Source: an uncultured Dehalococcoidia bacterium
Lineage (GTDB): Bacteria; Chloroflexota; Dehalococcoidia; Tepidiformales; Tepidiformaceae
DNA: 7,095 nt
Direction of reading: 5' to 3'
Assembly: GCA_937954195.1 (NCBI GenBank)
Contig: CALFYR010000708.1
Coordinates: forward strand, 1 to 7,095
The notes beneath the pieces were generated by a model. It was not told the origin of the DNA. It was given only the letters and a program-made list of their open reading frames with translations, and ran no database searches. Each line of letters opens with the position of its first letter. Positions within the stretch are counted from its first letter, which is position 1. The position numbers and the translations under genes are program-made. Positions 1 through 6,681 of the stretch are shown here, piece by piece.

Positions 1-68
1 GGGGGCAACGCTTCGAGGAGGAGGTCGAGGTCATCGGTAACGATCTGTTCAGCCGGCATGCCCGGCAT
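1..68 (-). CDS. N-terminal fragment, possible R3H/AAA (Ycf45/SpoIIIAA-like) ATPase
   Basis: Only the first 19-22 codons are inside the window, and the gene runs off the left edge. From the ATG at 59 it reads MPAEQIVTDDLDLLLEALPP (the last residue is cut by the edge). A second in-frame ATG at 68 would add MPG. Neither start has a visible Shine-Dalgarno, so 68 is chosen only because it gives the longer frame. The stretch TDDLDLLLEALPP resembles the opening of the Ycf45/SpoIIIAA-like P-loop ATPases with an R3H nucleic-acid-binding domain, which usually begin with a similar 'TDDLe.LLe.LPp' pattern. This is recalled family knowledge applied to very few residues. The start lies about 25 bases after the stop of the preceding GNAT-like gene on the same strand, which suggests co-transcription. 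That a coding start exists is fairly likely; the family name is tentative. Confidence 0.45.
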   Translation of the reverse strand, partial: MPGMPAEQIVTDDLDLLLEALP

Positions 69-93
69 TGGTGTGTTTGTTTGTGACACGGCT

Positions 94-1011
94 CTACTGC
101 GGTATGGGGAACGATTCCGCCGGTACCGCCACCACCTCCTTCAAGGGATTCACCTGTGCGAGCCTGCGGGCGCACATTAACCGCACACCGAGGGCGGGAT
201 AACCGCGCTCTTCTGCGGCGTGTTCCAGGTTGGGCTGGTGTTCGGCGACCACGAGGGTGCCGTGGCGCGAGGAGCGCGCCTCCACCAGATCCAGGGCTGC
301 ATCGACGCAGCCATCTGGTCCATCAATCCATACGTACGCCTCGCGTTCGCCGATTCCTACCCAGGCCGCGAGGGAGCCTTCACCATCAAGGACGAACTCG
401 TGGTCGCAGTCGAACGAATCGATGAGCGCGCGGAACTCCTGCTGGGTCGGCGCTTCGTTGCGGCGGACCATTTCGGGGACTGCCCGGCAGTAGAGGCGGA
501 AGACCTGGCCGCGATCTGCGCGGGTTGCCGGGCGGAACGGTGTTTCGTGGGATGATTTGCCGCCGCGGATGGCGTACATCCTTTCGAGGCGATAAGCGAA
601 GAAGCCGGACTTCCGGAGGGCGTCGGCGTGTGGCGAACCTTCGGCGTACCGGAGGAAGAGGGTGCGGCCTTCGCGGATGGCGACTTCGCGTGCGACGCCG
701 CCGAGTACGGCCGTTACGGCCTCGTCATCCTTGGGGCGAGCGATTCGGGTGGAGACGACTTCCCAGCCGGCGCCTCCTGCGAGTTCGCGAGCGGCGGCCA
801 CGGCGCGGTAGGAGAGGCCACGCTTCACACCCATGACGGCGGTGCGTGGGACTTTCGGGAGGCGCGTGATGCCCGTGGCGGCGAGGCCGGACGAGACGAG
901 CAGGTTCTCGCCACCGCGAGTTGCGATGACCTCGGTATCGAGGCGGTGGAGCTGCGGCCAGAGCGTGGCGGCATCGATCGGGCTGAGGGCTTCGGCGCGA
1001 AGTTCACTCAT
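94..1011 (-). CDS. GNAT-like acetyltransferase-family protein, possibly a two-domain GNAT
   Basis: A 305-residue protein. The frame is open further upstream (to 1149), but the start MSELRAEALS at 1011 is preferred. Its ATG overlaps the pdxT stop as ATGA, and an AGGGGG stretch lies 10 bases upstream. The earlier residues are low-complexity and lie wholly inside pdxT. The second half begins FRPATRADRGQVFRLYCRAV (about residues 159-178), a typical first strand and helix of an N-acetyltransferase fold. It continues with FVLDGEGSLAAWVGIGE (about 206-222) and ends with LEHAAEERGYPALGVRLM (about 262-279), like the last helix and strand. The first half also ends in a GNAT-like way, with TLFLRYAEGSPHADALRKSG then FFAYRLERMYAI (about 117-148), so this may be a tandem GNAT. 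The clear R/Q-x-x-G-x-G/A acetyl-CoA loop is not obvious, so catalytic activity is uncertain. No substrate can be named. The overlap with pdxT indicates coupled translation. Confidence 0.75.
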   Translation of the reverse strand: MSELRAEALSPIDAATLWPQLHRLDTEVIATRGGENLLVSSGLAATGITRLPKVPRTAVMGVKRGLSYRAVAAARELAGGAGWEVVSTRIARPKDDEAVTAVLGGVAREVAIREGRTLFLRYAEGSPHADALRKSGFFAYRLERMYAIRGGKSSHETPFRPATRADRGQVFRLYCRAVPEMVRRNEAPTQQEFRALIDSFDCDHEFVLDGEGSLAAWVGIGEREAYVWIDGPDGCVDAALDLVEARSSRHGTLVVAEHQPNLEHAAEERGYPALGVRLMCARRLAQVNPLKEVVAVPAESFPIPQ

Positions 1012-1613
1012 TTGGCGCTCACCCCCTCGTTCCCGATCGTGAGGAAGAATTCGTGGAGGCGGGCATCGCCCGTGATCTCCGGGTGGAAGGAAGTGGCGAG
1101 CATGTTGCCCTGGCGAGCGGCGACGATGGTGCCATCCTCCAGGGTGCAAATCGCGCGCGCGGGAGCGTGGACCTCTTCGATGAGGGGGGCACGGATGAAC
1201 ACCGCATGGAAGGGGCCACCAGTGAGGCCTTCGACGTTGAGTTCGGCTTCGAAGCTATCGACCTGGCGGCCGAAGGCGTTGCGGCGGACGGAGATGTCCA
1301 TCGTTTCGATGCCCGGGCGGTCCAGGTTGTCGACGGTTTTCGCGAGAAGGATGGCGCCGGCGCAGGTGCCCCAGGTGGGGCGGCCGCTCGCGCAGAAATC
1401 GCGAAGTGGCTGCTGGAAGCCGTTGCTGAGGATGAGGCGCGCGATGGTGGTGCTTTCGCCGCCGGGGATGATGAGGGCGTCGAGTTCGACGAGCTGGGAG
1501 GGTTTGCGGACCTCGCGGACGGCATGGCCGAGCGCTTCGAGCATTTCGCGGTGCTCGCGGAAGTCGCCCTGCAGGGCGAGGACGCCGACGGTCTTGTGAT
1601 CGGTTCTACTCAT
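1008..1613 (-). CDS. pdxT: Pyridoxal 5'-phosphate synthase, glutaminase subunit PdxT
   Basis: 201 residues, the usual length for PdxT. It is the class I glutamine amidotransferase subunit of the ribose-5-phosphate-dependent (DXP-independent) vitamin B6 pathway. It hydrolyses glutamine and passes ammonia to PdxS, which makes PLP from ribose 5-phosphate and glyceraldehyde 3-phosphate in the cytoplasm. The family start VGVLALQGDFREH (9-21) is present, as is the oxyanion/glutamine-binding PGGEST motif (50-55). The nucleophile elbow is GTCAGAILLA (82-91) with Cys84, and the His-x-Glu pair is in SFHPEITGD (175-183), His177 and Glu179, so the catalytic triad is complete. The ATG start gives the expected N-terminus, though no strong Shine-Dalgarno precedes it. 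The partner gene pdxS is not in the window; commonly the two are adjacent. The next gene overlaps its stop by 4 bases. Confidence 0.97.
   Translation of the reverse strand: MSRTDHKTVGVLALQGDFREHREMLEALGHAVREVRKPSQLVELDALIIPGGESTTIARLILSNGFQQPLRDFCASGRPTWGTCAGAILLAKTVDNLDRPGIETMDISVRRNAFGRQVDSFEAELNVEGLTGGPFHAVFIRAPLIEEVHAPARAICTLEDGTIVAARQGNMLATSFHPEITGDARLHEFFLTIGNEGVSAK
1022..1027 (-). promoter_or_regulatory. Ribosome binding site of the GNAT-like gene
   Basis: The minus strand reads AGGGGG here, 10 bases before the ATG at 1011 and inside the last codons of pdxT. It supports the start at 1011 over in-frame starts further upstream, and it fits translational coupling through the ATGA overlap. 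Confidence 0.5.
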
Positions 1614-1814
1614 GGAAGCTGCGCCCTATGAGCGGGACGCGGCGCGATAAAGGAGTACGTGGGGGGCGGTGAGGCGGACCACAGAGCCAGAACGAGTTGG
1701 TGTTGGAGCACCCTTTGCAACGTAGTTCCAGTGTAGCGCATGGGTCCGGGGGATGGACATGTACCGCGCGTTAACGTTCTGCGAAGGGAAATGGATGGTC
1801 CGCGAGTTGCGAGT
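1614..1814 (-). other. Intergenic region upstream of pdxT
   Basis: The 201 bases between the DUF2254 gene stop and the pdxT start hold no convincing coding frame on either strand and no clear rho-independent terminator. The best hairpin noticed is a 4-bp GTCC/GGAC stem near 1744-1758 without a T-run. A small palindrome, CGTTAACG, lies at 1769-1776. The gap is long enough to hold the pdxT promoter and leader, so pdxT and its followers are probably a separate transcription unit from the genes to the right. Confidence 0.5.
1730..1759 (-). promoter_or_regulatory. Weak candidate promoter for pdxT
   Basis: On the minus strand, TACACT (1735-1730) matches a -10 box reasonably well. TGTCCA (1759-1754) lies 18 bases upstream in the -35 position but matches TTGACA poorly. 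The leader to the pdxT ATG would be roughly 110 bases. This is the best pair seen by eye in the gap, and it could be chance. Confidence 0.25.
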
Positions 1815-3086
1815 CTAGGAGCCCTGGGCGCTGCCGGCGCCTGCGCGCGGGCGTTCGAGTGGGGAGAAGTCGCGTTCGAGGGCCATATCGAGGAGCTGGA
1901 GCTGTTCGTGGAGGGGTGCGCGGCGGGATTCTGGCGCGACTTCAAGCAGATCGTGGAGCATGGCACGGAGGCGGCGTTGGACCTGGACCTGGGATTCGCC
2001 GGCGCGGCGGATTTCGTCGCAGGCGAGGGCGACGTAGGCACCCCAATCCGGGCGGGGGAGGACGACCGCGAGGGCGCCTTCGACCTTGCGGTTCGGGGAT
2101 GGGATACCGCGCGAGACGAGTTCGCCGAGGAGGGCGTGGAGCTGATCCACTACCTGGACGGCGGTGGTGGGGTCGTTGATGCCGGGGGAGAGGGCCCGTT
2201 CGGCGATATCGACGAGCTGGCGGAAGCCGAAGGCGGCATCCTGGTGCATGGTGCGTTCGAGGCCGAAGGCGACGCTGGCGGTGAGGTCGGCTTCGGCGTC
2301 CTCGTTCCAAGGGCCGTAAACGCGAAAGAGGCGGGCGCCTTCGCGGACGAAATCGCCGATGGCATGTTCGAGGACGATGACGCAGCCCTGTTTGGCGGCG
2401 GCCGAGAGGAGGCGTTCTTCATCGATGCCGGTGAGGACGCCGTTGGGGCCGGGGGAGAGGACGATGGCGGTGGGTTCGCCCGATGGGGGTTCGACGGATT
2501 CGGGGAGGGCTTCGCCGACGCCATCCGGGTAGAGGCGGCGGATCGCCTGGCGCGTTTCTTCGGCGACGTGGGCCATGACTGAGATGGGCCGGATGGATTG
2601 GGCCATGTGGTGGATGTAGTAGACGAAGAGCCCAATGCTGATGAGGACGAAGACCATGGCGAGCCAAACGGAGAGGGCCGGCACGAAGGTTTCGCCATCG
2701 GCGATGGTGGTGATGCGGCGGAGGACGAGCAGGGCGTAGACGAACGTGGCGATGAACATGCCGAGGACGGCCTGGTTCGCGCGGTCGCGGAGGAAGGTGC
2801 GCATGACGCGCGGGGACAGCTGGTTGCTCGCGAGCTGAAGGACAAGCATGGTCACGGAGAAGACGAGACCCGTGAAGGTGAGCATGGAGGTGGCGATGGT
2901 GGTGACGACGGCACGGGCGCTTTCGATTCCGCCGCCGAAGAGGAACCAGCCGCCATCGCGCTCGATGGTCTGATCGATGCGGAGGGCGGCTTCGGCGGTG
3001 ATGAAGCCGATGAGCACGAAGAGCGACGGAATGAACCAGAGGCTGGAGCGGAGGTAGGCGCGGGCCTGCTGAATGCGGAGCTTCAC
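1815..3086 (-). CDS. DUF2254 domain-containing integral membrane protein
   Basis: 423 residues starting at GTG (3086), with a GGTAGG ribosome-binding-like stretch at 3100-3095. It has the layout of the DUF2254 family. The N-terminal half has four predicted membrane segments (about 15-34, 60-84, 105-123 and 137-158). A cytosolic or extracytosolic C-terminal domain follows. The family's most conserved block is visible at 278-316, including HQDAAFGFRQLVDIAERALS (281-300) and then PGINDPTTA (301-309). The loop after TM2 has the typical ASNQLSPRVMRTFL (86-99). No biochemical function is established for the family, so none is assigned. It starts 31 bases after the flavoprotein stop on the same strand, so it may be read from the same message. 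The C-terminus ends in a short Arg/Ala/Gly-rich tail. Confidence 0.92.
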   Translation of the reverse strand: MKLRIQQARAYLRSSLWFIPSLFVLIGFITAEAALRIDQTIERDGGWFLFGGGIESARAVVTTIATSMLTFTGLVFSVTMLVLQLASNQLSPRVMRTFLRDRANQAVLGMFIATFVYALLVLRRITTIADGETFVPALSVWLAMVFVLISIGLFVYYIHHMAQSIRPISVMAHVAEETRQAIRRLYPDGVGEALPESVEPPSGEPTAIVLSPGPNGVLTGIDEERLLSAAAKQGCVIVLEHAIGDFVREGARLFRVYGPWNEDAEADLTASVAFGLERTMHQDAAFGFRQLVDIAERALSPGINDPTTAVQVVDQLHALLGELVSRGIPSPNRKVEGALAVVLPRPDWGAYVALACDEIRRAGESQVQVQRRLRAMLHDLLEVAPESRRAPLHEQLQLLDMALERDFSPLERPRAGAGSAQGS

Positions 3087-3117
3087 GGGGGAAGCCTACC
3101 AGCCCGGGAAGCTAGGG

Positions 3118-4485
3118 CTATTCGGCGGCGATCTTCGTGGAGGTTTGTTGCGGGCGGAGCGCCTGGCGCGTTTCCCGGCCGAAGAGCACACGCCGCATGA
3201 TGGCTGGACGGATGATGCTCTGCGGCGGGGCGAGGAGATGGACGACTTCCCGGAAGGCGTTTGCGAGCACCGGGTCGTGAGCGGCCCTGCGGTTGAGGCG
3301 GGCAATGTACCAGCTCATGACTTTGGAGCCGCGGGCCGGCTTGCCCTTGACGCCGGGGATGCGGAGATCGTTGCCGACGGCTATTTGCCAGGGGGTGTCG
3401 GCGACCTTCGCTGCTTCGGCGAAGAAGCGGCGGGCGAGGTGTTGTTCGCCGGCGTTTAGGGCGTTTTCGAGAGCGATGGCATAGCCTCCGGCGGCCGACA
3501 TGCCCTGGCCGTACACGGGATTGAAGCTTGCGATGGCGTCGCCGGTGACGAGCAAACCCTCGGGGAAGCGCTTGAGGTGTTCGTAGCGGTGGCGGCGGCT
3601 TGCCGGGTAGCGCGTGGCGAGGCCGTCATCGAGTGGTTCGGCGTCCTTAATGAGCTGGTAGATGTCATCGGAGGGGAGCGAGCGGGCGTACTGGAGGAAT
3701 TCGGCGTGGCCAGCTGGAGCCTCCTCGCCGAGGTAGCCCGCGAGCGTGACGATCCAGGTGTGCGCGTCGATGGCGAGAAGCGCGCCGAGGCGTGCGCAGC
3801 TGGGCGTTGCGGAGATGACGGCGCCGGTGCGAACTTCGGCGGGGTTGCGACGGAAGAGGCGGGTTCGGTAATGAACGTTGACCTGGACGAGGTCTTCTGC
3901 GGGGCGTTCGTAGCCGAGGGATTCGAGCCACGCGCCAAGCCTGGATCCGCGGCCGGTGGAATCGACGACGAGATCCGCGGGGTGCTCCGTTTCGTCGCCG
4001 CCGCCATCCGGGGTGCTGACGACGCCCGTAACCGTTGTCCGATCCGCAGTGGTGAGCAGTCGGACAGCCTGCGTGCCTTCGAGCAGCGTGACGCCGGGGT
4101 TCTTAAGGAGCATGGCGCGAGCCACGCCCTCGAGCGTGGGCCGGCTGGCGAGCAGGCCGTTGCGGCCGAGCGGTGCATCAGCCGCGCGGTGGCCGTCGTT
4201 CACGGCGATGACGGACAGGCCAGGATCGCCGCTGAGGCCACCGCGGGCGACGACTTCATCGCGGAAGCCCGGGAAGAAGTGTTCGAGGGTTTCGGCACCG
4301 CGAACCAGCAACCCGTGGGTGTGGCGTGACTGCGGGACACCGCGGCGGTGCTCGCCGATTTCGGGCATGCGGTCGCGGTCGATGACGGTGACCTGTTCGA
4401 AGTGGTTGGCAAGGGCGCGGGCAGCCATGAGGCCGCCCATGCTGGCGCCGAGGACGATAGCGTGGCGAGGATGGTTCTGTGGCAC
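3118..4485 (-). CDS. FAD-dependent oxidoreductase (aromatic hydroxylase/geranylgeranyl reductase-like fold)
   Basis: 455 residues, GTG start supported by GGAG eight bases upstream. The N-terminal Rossmann motif is AIVLGASMGGLMAARAL (9-25), a GxSxGG variant of the dinucleotide-binding loop. An acidic residue ends the second strand (VTVIDRD, Asp36), as expected for binding the FAD ribose. The second FAD motif is DSTGRGSR (175-182). The third, binding the pyrophosphate and ribityl chain, is GDAIASFNPVYGQGMS (315-330). Between these sits RGVPQSRHTHGLLVRGAETL (48-67), typical of a group of poorly characterised bacterial flavoprotein hydroxylases. The protein is probably a soluble or peripherally bound flavoenzyme using NAD(P)H; substrate and reaction cannot be told from sequence. 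It lies between the ATPase/HTH gene and the DUF2254 gene, with phased repeats just upstream that could regulate it. It could equally be a saturase/reductase rather than a monooxygenase. Confidence 0.88.
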   Translation of the reverse strand: MPQNHPRHAIVLGASMGGLMAARALANHFEQVTVIDRDRMPEIGEHRRGVPQSRHTHGLLVRGAETLEHFFPGFRDEVVARGGLSGDPGLSVIAVNDGHRAADAPLGRNGLLASRPTLEGVARAMLLKNPGVTLLEGTQAVRLLTTADRTTVTGVVSTPDGGGDETEHPADLVVDSTGRGSRLGAWLESLGYERPAEDLVQVNVHYRTRLFRRNPAEVRTGAVISATPSCARLGALLAIDAHTWIVTLAGYLGEEAPAGHAEFLQYARSLPSDDIYQLIKDAEPLDDGLATRYPASRRHRYEHLKRFPEGLLVTGDAIASFNPVYGQGMSAAGGYAIALENALNAGEQHLARRFFAEAAKVADTPWQIAVGNDLRIPGVKGKPARGSKVMSWYIARLNRRAAHDPVLANAFREVVHLLAPPQSIIRPAIMRRVLFGRETRQALRPQQTSTKIAAE

Positions 4486-4493
4486 GGGAGGTA

Positions 4494-4497
4494 CTCC
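4494..4497 (-). promoter_or_regulatory. Ribosome binding site of the flavoprotein gene
   Basis: The minus strand reads GGAG, 8 bases before the GTG at 4485. It decides for the GTG start, which also places the Rossmann loop at the normal distance from the N-terminus. Confidence 0.55.
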
Positions 4498-4531
4498 ACG
4501 GATGAGTTGCCGGGAGCATGGGGAAGCGAAC

Positions 4532-4574
4532 TGCTCAGTTTTTAGCCCATTCAGTGCTCAGTTCGTGCCCAGTT
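4532..4574 (-). repeat. Four phased 9-base direct repeats, candidate operator
   Basis: On the minus strand AACTGGGCA (4574-4566) and AACTGAGCA (4563-4555) are followed by a degenerate AATGGGCT (4551-4544) and a second AACTGAGCA (4540-4532). Start-to-start spacings are 11, about 11-12 and about 11-12 bases, close to one DNA helical turn. The block begins right at the stop of the ATPase/HTH gene and ends 46 bases before the flavoprotein GTG. Direct repeats in helical phase are typical of sites bound by tandem regulator subunits. The last repeat also forms an AACTG-AG-CAGTT palindrome (4540-4529). No convincing -10 box was found after the repeats. Confidence 0.5.
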
Positions 4575-6608
4575 TCAGGCGTGCGCGGCACCGAGCTCTT
4601 GCGCCCAGAGCCCATCAACGACGCGTTCTACGGCGGCCGCAAGGTGGCGGCGGTAGGTGCTCCAGGGGAGGCCTAGCAGTTCGGCGGCGGCCTCCTGAGT
4701 CGGGGCAGGTTCGAGGTAGGTACGGTAGAAAACGCGGTAGAGGCGCTCATCGCGCGGGTTGGCGGTAAGGGCCCAGGCGGCGGAGGCGACGGCGGCGGCG
4801 AGGTTTTCGGGTGGAGAGGCAGGACCAGCGGCGACGCGCGAGCCACAGAGTGGGTTGGCGGCGAGGATAGCCGGGCGGCGCACATTCTTGATTGCGGCCC
4901 GGGCGGCCCTCCGGAAGTCGGGTTCGGCGAGGAGGATGGGCTGCGCGGCCAAACGCGGTTTTGGGGTCCCTGGAGCGGTGGTGAGCAGTTCTCGTTCGCC
5001 CATCGCGTCGAGCCATTCGGTTGGCGGTTGGATGCGCCAATCGTGGCCGAGAAGGGTGTAGCGCATGGAACCGACGGTGGTATCGAACGACGCGGAGGCT
5101 CGCTCGAAGTGGAGGTAGGTGAGTACCGGCTCCCACATATCGCCGTTGGTTGGGATGACGAAGGTCCAGGCGATGCCGGGCGTTGTGAGCCAGATCATGG
5201 TTGTCCAGCCATAGATGAGGTCCATGGCGGGTGAAGGGGCCTGGTAGGCCGGGGGATAGATCCAGTGCCGGAAGATCCAGGAGTGTTCGCCGGGACGGTG
5301 AGGCCGAACCTGGTTGATGTAAGAAAGGGCCGAGGCATAGACCGGGTCGGCTTCTGCGGCGCCAGGTTCATTGCCGGCGACGTGGAACCCGGCGCAGTAG
5401 CCGACGATGGCGCCATCGAGATCGCGGATAGCCTGGAACCCTTCACGCTGGCAGGCCCACCAGAATTCGACGATGCCTCGCGATTCCCTGCCCTCGAACT
5501 GTTCGGTCCAACGAAGGATGGCATCAAGGTCGTCGTCGCGGGCTGTATCCAGGTAAAGCTTTCCGGCTTCGCGGACCGAGGTGAACGAGGCCATGAGGGG
5601 GTTGTGGCGGTGGAGGAATAGCAGATCGATGAAGATGGGCGCAGCGAACTGCTGACCGGCCTGGATGATCCGTGAGATGACCCAGTCCCGGACGGCCGTA
5701 TGGACCTGCCGGAACTTTTCTGGTGACCGCCAGCGCAGGTCGAGATCAAGGGCGTCGCGAGCGAGGTCGTGGGGGATGAGGCCATCGGGGCTTTGGTTGA
5801 CGAACGAAAGGCTAGAGAGCCATTCGAAGGTTGCAGCGGCGGACTCCGGGCCGAGGGCGCGGGCTATGAGTTCTTCCGTGATAGCGCGTGCGTGCGCCAG
5901 GAGATACAACGCGTCGCGGTGATGAGGCGTCGGCGCTGATTCGAGGAAGAGTTCGACGAGTTCTGCGACGGCGTCGCGTGGCAGGGCGGGTACGTCCGAC
6001 GCCCATTCGGGGTGCTGCCGGGAGATATCTGCGAGGAGTGCGAGTGCGAGCGGATGGCCGTAGGTGAGGTTGGTCGCCCGATCGTGTTCGCTGGCCGGTA
6101 GTCCGCGCGTGGTGAGGAAGCGGGCAGACTCGCTCGGGTCGAAGTTGCGAAGGGGCATAAGCTGGACTACTGCGGCCCAACCGGGATCGGTCTTCCATTC
6201 GCGCGGAGGCGGCAGACGGCCGGCGATCGCAACGATGGCGTTGGACGGAAGCGACGGGAGGAACGTGGCGGTGAGCCAGCGCTGGAGGTTCTCCAGCAGT
6301 TCGGCCGTATCGACAAGCAGCACGAGACGGTCTGTTCCGGGGACATTGCCGGCGGCCGCGAGAAAGCCAGCGGGCGAGGGTTCGATATCCCGCGCATCGA
6401 CGGTGCGTGGTTCGTGGCCGTGAGCACGGGCGGCATCGGCAAAGGCGCTAAGGAGTGTGCTCTTACCGATTCCACCCGGGCCCCAAATGGCGAAGATGGC
6501 GCCGGATTGGGACTCAAGGGCATGTGTAAACGCCGCGCGTTCGTGTTCGCGGCCGACGAAGCTTTCTCTTCGGGCGGTGGACAGCCGGGCGCCCAGGGTG
6601 CCAACCAT
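4575..6608 (-). CDS. STAND-type P-loop ATPase with C-terminal HTH, putative transcriptional regulator
   Basis: 677 residues. FVGREHERAAF (17-27) followed by IFAIWGPGGIGKSTLLSAF (38-56) is the usual entry of AAA/STAND regulators, with Walker A GPGGIGKS at 43-50. Walker B is probably LVLLVDTAE (95-103, Asp100). A sensor-like strand AIVAIAGRLPP (124-134) and the GHPLALALL motif (184-192) match NB-ARC/STAND NTPases. Residues 240-310 look like a winged-helix region after the NTPase. The middle (about 345-535) resembles a GNAT-like domain: TARDDDLDAILRWTEQFEG (355-373), DLDGAIVGYCAGFHV (396-410), then TTPGIAWTFVIP (475-486) and GHDWRIQPP (521-529). The C-terminus has PTQEAAAELLGLPWSTYRRH (636-655), a helix-turn-helix. 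Such proteins are expected to switch by ATP binding and act on nearby promoters. The ligand is unknown and the GNAT assignment is inference. No good Shine-Dalgarno precedes the ATG; the message may be leaderless. Confidence 0.85.
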   Translation of the reverse strand: MVGTLGARLSTARRESFVGREHERAAFTHALESQSGAIFAIWGPGGIGKSTLLSAFADAARAHGHEPRTVDARDIEPSPAGFLAAAGNVPGTDRLVLLVDTAELLENLQRWLTATFLPSLPSNAIVAIAGRLPPPREWKTDPGWAAVVQLMPLRNFDPSESARFLTTRGLPASEHDRATNLTYGHPLALALLADISRQHPEWASDVPALPRDAVAELVELFLESAPTPHHRDALYLLAHARAITEELIARALGPESAAATFEWLSSLSFVNQSPDGLIPHDLARDALDLDLRWRSPEKFRQVHTAVRDWVISRIIQAGQQFAAPIFIDLLFLHRHNPLMASFTSVREAGKLYLDTARDDDLDAILRWTEQFEGRESRGIVEFWWACQREGFQAIRDLDGAIVGYCAGFHVAGNEPGAAEADPVYASALSYINQVRPHRPGEHSWIFRHWIYPPAYQAPSPAMDLIYGWTTMIWLTTPGIAWTFVIPTNGDMWEPVLTYLHFERASASFDTTVGSMRYTLLGHDWRIQPPTEWLDAMGERELLTTAPGTPKPRLAAQPILLAEPDFRRAARAAIKNVRRPAILAANPLCGSRVAAGPASPPENLAAAVASAAWALTANPRDERLYRVFYRTYLEPAPTQEAAAELLGLPWSTYRRHLAAAVERVVDGLWAQELGAAHA

Positions 6609-6615
6609 GACGGGG

Positions 6616-6621
6616 ATTCTA
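6616..6621 (-). promoter_or_regulatory. Candidate -10 box for a leaderless ATPase mRNA
   Basis: The minus strand reads TAGAAT, five of six matches to TATAAT, with 7 bases between it and the ATG at 6608. That distance puts transcription initiation at or within a base or two of the start codon, which fits the absence of a Shine-Dalgarno. No good -35 hexamer is visible 16-18 bases upstream, so this is a single-box prediction. Confidence 0.4.
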
Positions 6622-6635
6622 GTCGAATTCGAAAG

Positions 6636-6645
6636 ACCCGCGGGT
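6636..6645. promoter_or_regulatory. Palindrome ACCCGCGGGT upstream of the ATPase gene
   Basis: A perfect 10-base palindrome 28-37 bases before the ATPase ATG, about where a -35 region or operator would sit. The overlapping AAGACCCGC (6633-6641) recurs in inverted orientation as GCGGGTCTT at 6702-6710, inside the large inverted repeat. The shared half-site hints at one DNA-binding protein contacting both places. GC-rich palindromes also arise by chance here. Confidence 0.35.
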
Positions 6646-6681
6646 ATCTGTGAACGACGTCACAACCGGATGGGGGCGAGC

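Noticed and set aside
1012..1149. 46-residue N-terminal extension of the GNAT-like protein
   Set aside because: It lies wholly within pdxT and reads as low-complexity Arg/His/Pro sequence, while the start at 1011 has a ribosome binding site and the ATGA overlap.
628..1599. Long plus-strand open frame (323 codons) opposite pdxT and the GNAT-like gene
   Set aside because: It is antisense to pdxT, which has an intact family signature, and its translation is low-complexity with no domain. Long antisense frames are expected in GC-rich DNA.
1744..1758. GTCC/GGAC hairpin as a terminator after the DUF2254 gene
   Set aside because: The stem is only 4 bp and has no following T-run on the minus strand.
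1740..2582. Plus-strand open frame (280 codons) rich in Gly, Glu, Asp and Ala
   Set aside because: It is antisense to the DUF2254 gene, and its composition is that of a reverse-strand shadow of GC-rich codons.
3088..3112. Direct repeat GGGAAGC twice between the flavoprotein and DUF2254 genes
   Set aside because: Seven bases repeated within a 31-base GC-rich gap is not beyond chance, and one copy overlaps the start-proximal leader.
3577..4329. Plus-strand open frame (250 codons) inside the flavoprotein gene
   Set aside because: The opposite strand carries three FAD motifs in one frame; this frame has no recognisable motif.
4532..4574. The phased repeats as a CRISPR array
   Set aside because: Units are only 9 bases with 2-3 base gaps, far too short for repeats and spacers, and no cas genes are present.
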